A stretch of 43,965 nt of DNA from Synechococcales cyanobacterium GL140_1_metabat_312 (GTDB lineage: Bacteria; Cyanobacteriota; Cyanobacteriia; Leptolyngbyales; Leptolyngbyaceae). Location: positions 1-43,965 of the forward strand of contig JANXWB010000072.1 in the NCBI GenBank assembly GCA_025351345.1. Direction: 5' to 3'. Positions 25,070 through 35,252 of the stretch are shown in pieces. Position 1 is the stretch's first letter, and the number at the start of each line of letters is the position of its first letter. The notes under the pieces are model-generated. The model made no database searches. It saw only the letters and a program-made list of their open reading frames with translations, and had not been told where the DNA came from. The translations under genes were made by a program, and so were the position numbers.

Positions 25070-26056
25070 CTATTTTCCACCCGCAGCCCCATTAGCGGCC
25101 ACTACTGGACTATATAAGCCTTGAATCCACTGCCACTGTTGAATTAAACCCTCATGGAGCGATACTTGGGGGTTAAAGCCTAAGACAGCCTTAGCTTTGC
25201 TGACATCGGCAGACGTATGACGTGCATCGCCCCGTGCTTGATCAATGTAGTTACGGACGATCGGCTGGCCCATAATAGTTCCCATCATATCCAGTACATC
25301 TTCCAACACGACCCGACTGCCGCCGCCGATGTTAAAGATTTGACCATTGGCCGCGTCACAGTTTGCAGCCGCTAAGTTTGCAGCAACGACATCGCTAACA
25401 AAGGTAAAGTCACGAGTCTGACGACCATCCCCAAAGACATCGATCGCCTGACCTTCGATCGCTGCCTTATAGAACTTATGGAATCCCATATCTGGTCGCT
25501 GACGTGGACCATAAACTGTGAAGTATCGCAATGCGCAAAAGGGTACGCCAAAATTATCGTGATAGAGATTGCCCATTCGTTCAGCGGCCAGTTTCGTGAT
25601 GCCATAGGGTGAAACGGGAAGTGGGGGAATAGTTTCTGAGGTTGGCAACGTTTCGGCATTCCCATAAATGGAAGAGGTGGAGGCATAGACAAGGCGCTTG
25701 AGATTTTTAGCGTCTTTTGCCGCTTCTAGAATTACCTGGGTGGCATTGATATTACGCTCAGTATAAGCTCGGAAACTCGTTCCCCAGCTTGCTCGAACTC
25801 CAGCTTGCGCGGCTTGGTGATAGATTACATCGACATCTTCAAGTAATAGATTCCAGTCTAAGAATTGAATATCACCATCAATTAATTTGAAATTTGGATG
25901 GTTGATAAGGCTTGAAATATTACCTCGTTTTAGCTCAGGGTTGTAATAGTCATTAAAGTGATCAATCCCGATCACCTGATGGCCTGCATTAAGTAAGGTT
26001 TCCGCTATGTGGGAACCAATGAAACCAGCTGCACCTGTAACAACGCTAATGCCCAT
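25070..26056 (-). CDS. NAD-dependent epimerase, UDP-sugar 4-epimerase type
   Basis: This protein of 328 residues belongs to the extended short-chain dehydrogenase family. The NAD motif is VTGAAGFIGSHIAETLL (residues 5-21), the acidic end is GIDHFNDYYNP, and YGITKLA holds the catalytic Tyr-x3-Lys. SSIYGNAE gives the Ser, and YFTVYGPRQRPDM is typical of UDP-glucuronate or UDP-glucose 4-epimerases. It likely makes an activated sugar for cell-surface polysaccharide. I chose ATG 26056 because GCGGGA lies 8 nt upstream and homologues begin there. A clear promoter lies at 26125-26152. Confidence 0.9.
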   Translation of the reverse strand: MGISVVTGAAGFIGSHIAETLLNAGHQVIGIDHFNDYYNPELKRGNISSLINHPNFKLIDGDIQFLDWNLLLEDVDVIYHQAAQAGVRASWGTSFRAYTERNINATQVILEAAKDAKNLKRLVYASTSSIYGNAETLPTSETIPPLPVSPYGITKLAAERMGNLYHDNFGVPFCALRYFTVYGPRQRPDMGFHKFYKAAIEGQAIDVFGDGRQTRDFTFVSDVVAANLAAANCDAANGQIFNIGGGSRVVLEDVLDMMGTIMGQPIVRNYIDQARGDARHTSADVSKAKAVLGFNPQVSLHEGLIQQWQWIQGLYSPVVAANGAAGGK

Positions 26057-26124
26057 AAAATTTCCCGCTTGAAATGAGGTTATGATATCGCCAAAGCATT
26101 CACCCATTTCAAGTCGGATTTCCC

Positions 26125-26156
26125 ATGATATTTACGGATCTTGATCTGTCAAGATC
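26125..26156 (-). promoter_or_regulatory. Promoter with palindrome over the -35
   Basis: On the minus strand, TTGACA (26152-26147) and TATCAT (26130-26125) are spaced 16 nt apart, a good sigma-70-type promoter about 70 bp before the epimerase ATG. The -35 sits inside a perfect palindrome: GATCTTGA (26137-26144), 4-nt centre, TCAAGATC (26149-26156). A protein bound there would block polymerase, so repression is likely; the regulator is unknown. Confidence 0.65.
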
Positions 26157-26235
26157 TGGGAATATTCAGTATTTAAACTCACTCGATCGGGATCAAATCT
26201 CCGGTAGTGCAAGATGATGTTTTTTTGTCAGTTTT

Positions 26236-28026
26236 CTAACGTGAACGTAACCAAGCCTCAATGCCATCCGCTAAGGTATCCGCCAGTTTATTTTGCTGAA
26301 CTGGATTTGTAATCCAAGCGTATTCTTCGGGATTAATCATATAACCCAACTCAATCAAGATCGACGGTGCAACGGTGGGGCGTGCTAAGGCGAGATTGTT
26401 CCAAAACACATTGTCAGATTTTCGATCGAGCTTTTGAGTCACATAGTCATGTAGAAACTGTGCAAGAGATTGAGATTGAGGGTGATACCAAAATGCAGAC
26501 AGACCTTGGGTTTTCTCCGCATCTCCCCCATCAGGTAGCGCATTGTAATGAAGGCTCAAGGCGATTGTGGGTTCGACTTTTGTAATTAGCTGTGCCCGTT
26601 CATTGGGTCCAATATCATCGTCCCCTTCGCGGGTCATAATCACGGTCGCGCCCCGTTTTGTTAGCCGATCGCGCAATAATTTTGAGACGACGATCGTTAC
26701 ATCTTTTTCAGGAATGCCACCATTGCCTACAGATCCCAAATCCTCAGAACTGCCATGACCGGGATCCAACAGGATTTTGATGCCTTTTAGGTTATTAGTA
26801 AGAACAGGCGGATTTCTAAGCGAAAGGACCAACAAATTTCCCTCATATCTCGTCTTGTATCCCCAAGCCTGATTGGTTTTCAAATGCAGCGTGTACTGTA
26901 TCTGAGTTGGGGTTATTTGTTGCCAAGTGACATGGGAAATTGTGGGATTATTCACCAACCGTTGGATTCCTGCTTGGGAAATGGTGTGATGTAGGGTGAG
27001 CTGAACAGTACGATCGGTCTGATTCACCGTAATAGGCACAGGAGTTTGCAGCGGAATCCGTAGTTCTGTCCAGTCACTGACCAATCGCGAAGTAACACCG
27101 CTCACGAGAGATTCCACAGGAACACCGCTGCGGCTCACCACTTTGGTTTCTGTTTCTTTAATCCATGCCCCGTAACTTAGGCGCTGCCAAATGCCATCCT
27201 TCCCTGTCACTCGATCGCGCACGCCCTTTGGCAATGGGGTCAGTCGTGCAAATTCACTATTACTGCCTGTTCTGGCCACTCCCGGACTTGCCGTTACTTC
27301 GACTGTTGTCAATCGAGCGGGATCTAAAACATCTATTGTTCCTTTTGCGGTTTCTCGAATCGATCGACCATCGGGTAATTTCAACTCATAAATTGGCTTG
27401 CCCAAAGTACGGCCCAGCGTATCGCCCCCAGTACTCACATTACCCGTAGCACCGATTTGGCCAAATGGTTGAGATAACGCCATGCAGCCTTGATACGTTC
27501 CGGTCACTGCTTGCGCCTCAAGCTTCCCGGTGAGAACGCTAAGGTTGTCGGCCAATATCGTTGTGCTAGCATCTGGGACTAGCGGTAGAGATTGTTGTCC
27601 TAGCAGCGCAGTGACGATCGAATTGGGCGGTGCGATGGCGCTTAAACAAATTAATTCTCCTGGCAAACGGGCGATCGGAACATTCGGATATAGCGAGTCT
27701 TTAGCAAACCCATCGATCGGAAGTTCAGGCTGGGCTAACGTGCGCACGACAGCTATTGTCTTCGATTGCCCAGAATATTCAACAATAAATTTATTTTCAC
27801 CCACCGACAATGGAAAACTCGGCGAAAAATTTCCCGTTGCACTGCGTCGAATCTGCTGACCGTTTACTAAAACCGAACCCGTCGCCGGAGCCGAACCAAC
27901 TAAAAAGATTTGAGAGGCTGTAGTGCTGTAGCCGACCGGAGGATAAACCACTAACAACGTCGAAGAGGGCGATCGCGGTTGGGGTGCTACGGGCGGGACG
28001 GGGAGATTCTGGGCAAGGATGAACAT
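26236..28026 (-). CDS. N-acetylmuramoyl-L-alanine amidase (Amidase_3)
   Basis: This 596-residue protein is a peptidoglycan hydrolase that cuts the bond between muramic acid and L-Ala. The C-terminal zinc domain (about 415-596) has LLDPGHGS, GIPEKD, SLHYNALP and ILIELGYMINPEEY, holding the His-Glu-His ligands and catalytic Glu. The N-terminal half has beta-rich domains (LVVYPPVGYSTTASQIF and then an SH3b-like segment) likely to bind the cell wall. The start ATG 28026 gives only MFILAQNLP, and a stop 33 nt upstream in frame removes any signal peptide, so the export signal seems lost or the start lies elsewhere. Confidence 0.9.
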   Translation of the reverse strand: MFILAQNLPVPPVAPQPRSPSSTLLVVYPPVGYSTTASQIFLVGSAPATGSVLVNGQQIRRSATGNFSPSFPLSVGENKFIVEYSGQSKTIAVVRTLAQPELPIDGFAKDSLYPNVPIARLPGELICLSAIAPPNSIVTALLGQQSLPLVPDASTTILADNLSVLTGKLEAQAVTGTYQGCMALSQPFGQIGATGNVSTGGDTLGRTLGKPIYELKLPDGRSIRETAKGTIDVLDPARLTTVEVTASPGVARTGSNSEFARLTPLPKGVRDRVTGKDGIWQRLSYGAWIKETETKVVSRSGVPVESLVSGVTSRLVSDWTELRIPLQTPVPITVNQTDRTVQLTLHHTISQAGIQRLVNNPTISHVTWQQITPTQIQYTLHLKTNQAWGYKTRYEGNLLVLSLRNPPVLTNNLKGIKILLDPGHGSSEDLGSVGNGGIPEKDVTIVVSKLLRDRLTKRGATVIMTREGDDDIGPNERAQLITKVEPTIALSLHYNALPDGGDAEKTQGLSAFWYHPQSQSLAQFLHDYVTQKLDRKSDNVFWNNLALARPTVAPSILIELGYMINPEEYAWITNPVQQNKLADTLADGIEAWLRSR

Positions 28027-28098
28027 TCCGGTAATTGGGAGATTAATCCATAAATTTCAATCATGTTACTTTGAATCTACACGGTTTTAACTCCATGA

Positions 28099-29844
<1,746 letters not shown>

Positions 29845-29884
29845 TCCAAGATTTACACTAACGATCCTTAATCCCAACAAATTC

Positions 29885-29925
29885 CTGAAGGCAAAAAGAA
29901 TTTTTATTGTTCTTTTCGTCTTCAG
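29885..29925. other. Imperfect hairpin after pyrG
   Basis: CTGAAG (29885-29890) pairs with CTTCAG (29920-29925), and inside it AAAAGAA (29894-29900) pairs with TTCTTTT (29910-29916). There is no long T-run after it. It may be a weak terminator or a processing stem between pyrG and the next gene. Confidence 0.4.
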
Positions 29926-29970
29926 ACTAGCCGGGTTATAAACTATGAAAACATCGTCACACTGACTATC

Positions 29971-30402
29971 ATGAAGATCAATCGCGAGATTCCTTGGGGT
30001 TCACTACTTCTACTGTTGAGCGGATACACCGTATTTGGCCATTTTTTAGCGGACATGAATAGTCCCCGCTTTGCCCTAACGCTCGGTGCCTTGACTGCTT
30101 TTGTGGCTGCACTGCTTTTTCTGCATCCGCTAACTGGATTAGGTAAACTCATGCAGAGACGTTTTAAATCCGACCTATTAGGGATTTTAGGTTTACTTTT
30201 CTTGGCCGGATTTATTTCAATCTTGCTCAACTGGCTCAAATGGTTTATGCCTTTTTTTATGATCTTATCCTGTGAAGCTCTAGCCCGAATTGATCTGAAA
30301 TCAGCTCGTGTTGGGGAATTGGAAACCTGCTTTTGGTTGACGTTTTCAGCTTGGTTAGGATTAGGCTTGGGCTGGATTATTGGAGTTTGGGAATTTTACT
30401 AG
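29971..30402 (+). CDS. Four-pass membrane protein, unknown
   Basis: This is a 143-residue hydrophobic protein with about four transmembrane segments (SLLLLLSGYTVFGHFLA, LGALTAFVAALLFLHPL, LLGILGLLFLAGFISILLNW, TFSAWLGLGLGWIIGVW). Basic residues occur in the loops (LMQRRFKSD). The family is not recognised. The stop TAG shares the palindrome CTAG (30399-30402) with the stop of znuB on the opposite strand, so the two genes end on top of each other. Confidence 0.65.
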   Translation: MKINREIPWGSLLLLLSGYTVFGHFLADMNSPRFALTLGALTAFVAALLFLHPLTGLGKLMQRRFKSDLLGILGLLFLAGFISILLNWLKWFMPFFMILSCEALARIDLKSARVGELETCFWLTFSAWLGLGLGWIIGVWEFY

Positions 30403-31250
30403 TGGGAATGCTTTGTTCCTTTGAAAAAAGTTGACCGAGTAGTAAACAAAAACGTCAACATAAATAAACTCGATGACACTAAAACGATCGCAGGCCCAGA
30501 CGGTAAATTTAAATAATAACTAAGATAAATTCCCATCAGACTCGACACAATTCCAATCCCACTGCCCAAAAACATCATATGATGCAATTCCTGAGTGACT
30601 AAATAGGCAGTTAATGCGGGACCAATTAGCAATGCAATTACCAATAATACGCCCACCACTTGCATACTTGTAATAATAGTCAATGTAATTCCTGCCATCA
30701 GTCCCAAGTGCAACCACTTAATCGGAAGACCAACAGCCTCTGCACCTGTCGCATCAAAAGTGTAATACAAAAGCTCTTTGTAAAATAGGTAAACTGCCCC
30801 CAAAATTACTATTGCAATAGCAGCCGTGGCATAAATATCATTCAACGTAACGGTCAGAATATCGCCAAACAAAAAGCGATCGAGATCTAACTTATTTTTT
30901 AATAACGTAATCAACGTAACGCCGATCGCAAAAAAAGTCGAAAATGTTAATGCCATTGCTGAATCAACTTTAACGCGGGACTGCGATCGTACCCAAGTTA
31001 CAAAAAATGATCCAAACATCGAAGAAACAAATGCTCCAATGGACCGATCGACCCCAAAAAATGCAGCAATTGACAATCCCGGCAACACACAATGCGCCAT
31101 CACATCGCCCATCAACGCCATCCGCTGTACGATTAAATAGGTGCCTACAACAGGACACAAAACCCCAATCATTATACTCACCCCGATCGCATTACGAATG
31201 AATTCAGATTGCAACGGTTCTATTAACATTGATATAAAAGCTAACCACAT
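30399..31250 (-). CDS. znuB: Zinc ABC transporter permease
   Basis: This 283-residue inner-membrane protein of the ABC-3 family (ZnuB/MntB) forms the channel for metal entry. It has about eight hydrophobic segments, including VSIMIGVLCPVVGTYLIVQRMALMGD at the start and AVGLPIKWLHLGLMAGITL. The MGDVMAHCVLPGLSIA segment is a family hallmark. ATG 31250 is used, with GGAG about 9 nt upstream. It follows znuC closely (19-bp gap), so the two share one transcript. Zinc rather than manganese is inferred from the Zur box upstream of znuC. Confidence 0.88.
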   Translation of the reverse strand: MWLAFISMLIEPLQSEFIRNAIGVSIMIGVLCPVVGTYLIVQRMALMGDVMAHCVLPGLSIAAFFGVDRSIGAFVSSMFGSFFVTWVRSQSRVKVDSAMALTFSTFFAIGVTLITLLKNKLDLDRFLFGDILTVTLNDIYATAAIAIVILGAVYLFYKELLYYTFDATGAEAVGLPIKWLHLGLMAGITLTIITSMQVVGVLLVIALLIGPALTAYLVTQELHHMMFLGSGIGIVSSLMGIYLSYYLNLPSGPAIVLVSSSLFMLTFLFTTRSTFFKGTKHSH

Positions 31251-31269
31251 ATTCAATCACTCCAAATCC

Positions 31270-32031
31270 TTAACAGAACAAATCATCATCCTTCCCATCG
31301 CCATGAAACGCATGGGTCCAAACTCGACCATAGGCAAGCTGAAGATTTTCGCGGGTCATCACCTCACGGGGCGTTCCCGATGCAATTAATTCACGATTCA
31401 ACAACAACAATCGATCGAGACTCGTCAAGCCTTCTGCTAAATGACTGCCCCATTCATGACTACTAATAATCAAAATTTTGCCCTCATTGCGCAACTCGGC
31501 AAACACCCGAAACAAAATATCTTCCGTCGTCGCATCAACCCCCGTAAACGGTTCATCAAATAGCAAAATCTCCGCATCCTGAGCCAACGCTCGCGCCAGA
31601 AAAACCCGTTGTTGTTGCCCACCTGACAAATTTCCAATGCGCCGATCGCGTAAATCCCAAATATTCACCCGCTTCATTGCCCGCTGAATCGCAGTATTAG
31701 TGGCCACGCTTGATCGGCGAAACCAACCCAACTGACGCGTCACCGCCAACGAAACCACCGTCTGCACCGTTGCCGGATAATCCCAGTCAATCTGCGATCG
31801 TTGCGGCACATAAGCAACTTTTTCAAGCTGTTGATGTAGCGGACAGGTGCAATAGCGAACTTGACCTCCACTAACGGGCACCAATCCCAGCAACGCCTTG
31901 ATCATTGTGCTTTTTCCAGCCCCATTCGGCCCCATGACTCCTACCATTTCTCCTGGAAAAATCTTGAAACTAACCGGGTCTAGTCCCTGACCAGATCCAT
32001 AGTTGACAGAAACTTCTTGAACTTCTAGCAT
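31270..32031 (-). CDS. znuC: Zinc ABC transporter ATPase
   Basis: This 253-residue ATPase powers the transporter. Walker A is GPNGAGKSTMIKALLGL (about 34-50), the Q-loop region is VAYVPQRSQIDW, the signature is LSGGQQQRVFLARAL, Walker B is ILLFDEPFTG and the switch His lies in ISSHEWG. It is first in the minus-strand znuCB unit and starts 12 bp from the Zur box. Confidence 0.92.
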   Translation of the reverse strand: MLEVQEVSVNYGSGQGLDPVSFKIFPGEMVGVMGPNGAGKSTMIKALLGLVPVSGGQVRYCTCPLHQQLEKVAYVPQRSQIDWDYPATVQTVVSLAVTRQLGWFRRSSVATNTAIQRAMKRVNIWDLRDRRIGNLSGGQQQRVFLARALAQDAEILLFDEPFTGVDATTEDILFRVFAELRNEGKILIISSHEWGSHLAEGLTSLDRLLLLNRELIASGTPREVMTRENLQLAYGRVWTHAFHGDGKDDDLFC

Positions 32032-32042
32032 GAGAAATTATA

Positions 32043-32057
32043 TGATAACGATTATCA
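32043..32057. promoter_or_regulatory. Zur box between znuC and znuA
   Basis: TGATAACGATTATCA is a 15-bp palindrome that matches the 7-1-7 cyanobacterial Zur/Fur-type site TGATAATNATTATCA with one mismatch. It lies between the divergent znuC and znuA starts (12 bp from znuC, 78 bp from znuA). When zinc is ample, Zur would bind and repress both sides. The site supports the zinc assignment of this transporter. Confidence 0.85.
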
Positions 32058-32135
32058 TTTTAATCGAATTCGACGACAGTGATCGCACTAAGTCGGACTT
32101 TAATTTCGCACGATTAATTATTGGCAGAGAGTTTT

Positions 32136-33140
32136 ATGAATTTCAAATATCTGAGCTTAGGTTTGTTGCTATTAGGGTTGGCAGGATGTGGCGCGACTCC
32201 CACAAATTCAGGCAATGCAGAAAAGTCGGGCAATGCGGAGACCTCAAAATCAGCAGCCAATAAACCCGTCGTGGTTGCCAGCTACAGTGTTTTATGTGAT
32301 CTCACCCAGCAAATTGCTCAAGAAACCGTTGACCTCAAGTGCCTTATGCCCGCTGGTCAAGATCCTCATACCTATCAACCGACAACAGACGATCGCAAAG
32401 CCATCGATACCAGCGCTCTTGTCCTCTATGGTGGTTATGAATTTGAAGCGCAAGTGATCAAGCTCGTTAAAGCATCCGGCAACCTAGACACTAAAGTTGC
32501 CGTCCATGAAATCGCGGTTCCTAAACCTTTAATGGGTGAACATGACCATGCTCCAGGTGAGGCGAAATCTGCAAAATCTGCTGAAAAAGAAGTCGATCCT
32601 CACGTTTGGCACAATGCAAAAAATGGAATTGCGATCGTGCAAGTGATTCAAGACAAACTTACAAAACTTGCTCCACAGAATTCTGCCCTGTATGCCAAAA
32701 ATGCAACGGCTCTGCGCGATCGGCTCACCAAACTAGATGCTTGGATTCAGACCTCAATTTCAACCATTCCTATGGCATCTAAAAAGCTTGTCACCACTCA
32801 CGATGCACTTTCTTACTATGGAGACGCTTACGCATTGCCGATTGAAGGGGCATTACAAGGCATTAGCACCGACGAAAAACCAACCGCCTCCCGAGTTAAA
32901 GCATTAGTCGATGAAATCAAGACTTCAAAAGTTCCAACTATTTTTGCTGAAGTTACGGTCAATCCTAAACTCATTGAAACTGTTGCAAAAGAAGCAAGTG
33001 TCAAACTCGCCAGCAAATCCCTATTCGCTGATGGGCTAGGAGAAGCAGGTTCGGGTGCAGAAAGTTATGAAAAAATGCTAGTCAGCAATACCACCACCAT
33101 TGTCGAAGGTCTCGGCGGAACACTTACTCCTGCACCTTAG
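32136..33140 (+). CDS. znuA: Zinc ABC transporter substrate-binding lipoprotein
   Basis: This 334-residue periplasmic protein captures the metal. The signal ends in a lipobox (LLLLGLAGC, Cys lipidated). Candidate ligands are HTYQPT, the short His-rich loop EHDHAPGE, HVWH and the downstream TTHDALSYYG. It belongs to the TroA fold. The His loop is shorter than in many ZnuA proteins, so Mn binding cannot be fully excluded. I chose ATG 32136 because GAGAG lies 7 nt upstream. Confidence 0.9.
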   Translation: MNFKYLSLGLLLLGLAGCGATPTNSGNAEKSGNAETSKSAANKPVVVASYSVLCDLTQQIAQETVDLKCLMPAGQDPHTYQPTTDDRKAIDTSALVLYGGYEFEAQVIKLVKASGNLDTKVAVHEIAVPKPLMGEHDHAPGEAKSAKSAEKEVDPHVWHNAKNGIAIVQVIQDKLTKLAPQNSALYAKNATALRDRLTKLDAWIQTSISTIPMASKKLVTTHDALSYYGDAYALPIEGALQGISTDEKPTASRVKALVDEIKTSKVPTIFAEVTVNPKLIETVAKEASVKLASKSLFADGLGEAGSGAESYEKMLVSNTTTIVEGLGGTLTPAP

Positions 33141-33172
33141 CCATACCTCGATAGTCCTACATTGATAAAATG

Positions 33173-33201
33173 TTGACAGATAGGGGCTTTTCTACAATAA
33201 T
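33173..33201 (+). promoter_or_regulatory. Promoter for rplU-rpmA
   Basis: TTGACA (33173-33178), a 17-nt spacer and AATAAT (33196-33201) form a good sigma-70-type promoter, about 100 bp before rplU. The long leader may carry control by ribosomal proteins, although no known structure was identified. Confidence 0.6.
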
Positions 33202-33302
33202 TTTAAGTTGGCAATTTACACCGCTCGGATCAGGTTTTTTAAAGCAAAGCGTCCTAAACAACATGGTTGCTACCTGTACGGCATTTATCGGAACTAATCA
33301 AA

Positions 33303-33650
33303 ATGGCATACGCAATTATCGAGACGGGTGGAAAACAGATGCGGGTTGAGCCAGGTCGTTTTTACGACGTTGAGCGCTTGATCGGCGATCCTGAAACCCC
33401 TGTCACCATTGATAAAGTCTTTTTCTTCAGCGAAAATGATGATGTAACGATCGGCCAACCACTGATTGTTGGCGCAACGGTTCAGGGCAAAATCCTGAAA
33501 CAATACCGGGCCAAAAAAGTCATCGTCTACAAGATGCAGCCGAAGAAAAAGACCCGTAAAAAGCGTGGTCACCGTCAAGAACAAACTCGTTTCTTGGTTG
33601 AGTCCATCACGATCGGCGATCAGACCTTCACGGCACCCGCCAGCGCATAG
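33303..33650 (+). CDS. rplU: 50S ribosomal protein L21
   Basis: L21 binds 23S rRNA in the large subunit. The start AYAIIETGGKQMRVEPGRFYDVERL and the basic KMQPKKKTRKKRGHRQEQTR segment are diagnostic. Its length of 115 residues is normal for cyanobacteria. I chose ATG 33303 because homologues begin MAYAIIETGGKQ. It is followed 47 bp later by rpmA, the usual order. Confidence 0.97.
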   Translation: MAYAIIETGGKQMRVEPGRFYDVERLIGDPETPVTIDKVFFFSENDDVTIGQPLIVGATVQGKILKQYRAKKVIVYKMQPKKKTRKKRGHRQEQTRFLVESITIGDQTFTAPASA

Positions 33651-33697
33651 TTCATCCTAGAATTCACCCTAGAAACAGTTGTTGAGAGGAATTTTCC

Positions 33698-33979
33698 ATG
33701 GCTTCTAAAAAAGGTACAGGTAGTACTAGGAACGGGCGTGATTCAAACTCCAAGCGCCTAGGTGTCAAAAAGTATGGCGGTCAAGTTGTCAAAGCAGGCA
33801 ACATTTTGATCCGTCAACGTGGCACTAAAGTCCATCCTGGCAATAATGTCGGTCGTGGCAGTGATGACACCTTATTTGCATTGATTCCAGGAGTCGTAAC
33901 CTTTGAACGTTATGGCAAGAATCGCAAGAAAATTAGCGTATATCCGGCTGTAGCTGAAACTGTCGTCGCGGCGGCTTAG
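33698..33979 (+). CDS. rpmA: 50S ribosomal protein L27
   Basis: L27 sits near the peptidyl-transferase centre. The N-terminus [20 protein letters not shown] is diagnostic, followed by [20 protein letters not shown] and [18 protein letters not shown]. Its 93 residues are slightly longer than E. coli L27. A GAGAGGA ribosome-binding site lies just upstream. Confidence 0.97.
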   Translation: MASKKGTGSTRNGRDSNSKRLGVKKYGGQVVKAGNILIRQRGTKVHPGNNVGRGSDDTLFALIPGVVTFERYGKNRKKISVYPAVAETVVAAA

Positions 33980-33991
33980 TTTTAAGCAGAT

Positions 33992-34028
33992 TCCTCCTCG
34001 GCGAATTTGTTGAGGAGGATTGTTTTGG
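33992..34028 (+). terminator. Terminator after rpmA
   Basis: TCCTCCTC (33992-33999) pairs with GAGGAGGA (34012-34019) around a 12-nt loop, followed by TTGTTTT. It ends the rplU-rpmA transcript before the tRNA gene. Confidence 0.75.
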
Positions 34029-34107
34029 ATTAATTATTGACTTTAGTCAAATTAGTTGAAAAGCTATCCAAAATTCATTTTGTTTGTTACTATTGGTAGA
34101 GATTCAT

Positions 34108-34189
34108 GCGGATATGGCGGAATTGGCAGACGCGCTAGGTTTAGGTTCTAGTTTCTTCGGAAGTGAAGGTTCAAGTCCTTTTATCCGCA
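34108..34189 (+). tRNA. tRNA-Leu (anticodon UAG)
   Basis: Acceptor arms GCGGATA (34108-34114) and TATCCGC (34182-34188) pair fully. The anticodon stem CTAGG/TCTAG holds a 7-nt loop with TAG at 34142-34144. A variable arm typical of class II tRNA-Leu and a T-loop GGTTCAAGTCC are present. The CCA end is not encoded. It reads CUA-type Leu codons. Confidence 0.96.
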
Positions 34190-34280
34190 TCATTCCATCA
34201 AAGAGATTCTTAATTTAGGTTAGGAATCCTTTTTAGTTTTAACGAGTTATAGTTGAATTAGCCATCTCGCTTTAATTTCC

Positions 34281-34844
34281 ATGGCCTCCAAAGCAGATTT
34301 TCAAACTCAACTTAAAGACCTATACAAAATCAATAAAAATATCAGCGACCCACTCACTCGCGATCAATGCGAAGCGATGCTCCTGTTATTGGCTGAAAAT
34401 CCAAGTGCGGTGAAAATTGTTGAAGCTTTTGCTGATAAAAACAGTGATCTCCAGAAAAATAATGCGGCATTGGGCACACGACGATCGTGGGCAGAACGAC
34501 GGTTTGAGACATTACAATTAGAATTCAATGCCTTAAAAGACCGTAAAAGCAGCACTAACTCAATCAATCCTCAGCTTGAAGCCGACCTTAAAGCCTTGAG
34601 TGTAGAAATGGATAAAATTGGGACGCAAAATAAAGCCTTAGATGAAAAAGTTAAGAAATTGAGTGCTTTGACAGATAGATTGACCGATGCAAATGACCAG
34701 TTGAAAAAAGAGAATAAGGCACTTAAAAATATAGTTGACGCCATTCGTTTACGGCTCGCCAAGGATGTGAAACAACTGATGAACTACGACGATAGCGAAA
34801 TTCGTAAAGCGCTTGTAAAAGTTTTTAAGTCTACTTTGGGTTAA
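34281..34844 (+). CDS. Coiled-coil protein, first gene of the tRNA-adjacent cassette
   Basis: This 187-residue protein has an N-terminal helical part (QLKDLYKINKNISDPLTRDQ, LLLLAENPSAVKIVEAFADK) and a long coiled coil (about 95-150: LEADLKALSVEMDKIGTQNK, LTDRLTDANDQLKKENKALK). It ends with a basic helical tail (MNYDDSEIRKALVKVFKSTLG). No enzyme motif is seen. It begins 91 bp after the tRNA gene and its stop is only 3 bp before the next start, so the cassette is co-translated. Coiled coils of this sort suggest it is a partner or sensor that oligomerises. The role is unknown. Confidence 0.75.
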   Translation: MASKADFQTQLKDLYKINKNISDPLTRDQCEAMLLLLAENPSAVKIVEAFADKNSDLQKNNAALGTRRSWAERRFETLQLEFNALKDRKSSTNSINPQLEADLKALSVEMDKIGTQNKALDEKVKKLSALTDRLTDANDQLKKENKALKNIVDAIRLRLAKDVKQLMNYDDSEIRKALVKVFKSTLG

Positions 34845-34847
34845 GTC

Positions 34848-35252
34848 ATGAGTCAGAAAAAAATAAATCAAAAAAATAAATCAAAATCACTTCCCAGAAC
34901 CCATCAAAAATTCACCTACACCCAATTACAAGCCTTTAATAAACAATGCCGATCGCAACTTCGGCCCGACGATCGGCAATGGCTCAAAGAAAATGGGTAT
35001 AAGAATGTCGGTTGGGATGGTGCGATCGCACTTTATGAAAAAATAATTGATTACAAGGCAAAATATGATTTAGAAGAGGAAAGTTTAGAAGATTTATTTC
35101 TGGAAGCCGATCGGATTGGGAACAAATACCAAACTTCAGAGGAAATCGAAGCATTTCAAGCCGCTCTTGCCTTTGAAGTGAATGCCATAGGCGATTTGAT
35201 TGATCAACAATTCCCTGATACTACAACTGAATTTATTGATTATGGAACCTAA
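34848..35252 (+). CDS. Unknown acidic protein, second gene of the cassette
   Basis: This 134-residue protein has a very basic N-terminal 20 residues and a core with FTYTQLQAFNKQCRSQL, DDRQWLKENGYKNVGWDG and ALYEKIIDYKAKYDL. The strongly acidic second half carries SLEDLFLEADRIGNKYQTSE (about 79-98). That segment resembles the N-terminus of the HNH protein next door (TLKELFQLADTLGNRRY), giving a shared L-[ED]-[DE/EL]-LF-x2-AD-x2-GN pattern. The 3' end overlaps the next gene by 11 bp. The family is not recognised. It may bind the nuclease or act as its inhibitor. Confidence 0.7.
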   Translation: MSQKKINQKNKSKSLPRTHQKFTYTQLQAFNKQCRSQLRPDDRQWLKENGYKNVGWDGAIALYEKIIDYKAKYDLEEESLEDLFLEADRIGNKYQTSEEIEAFQAALAFEVNAIGDLIDQQFPDTTTEFIDYGT

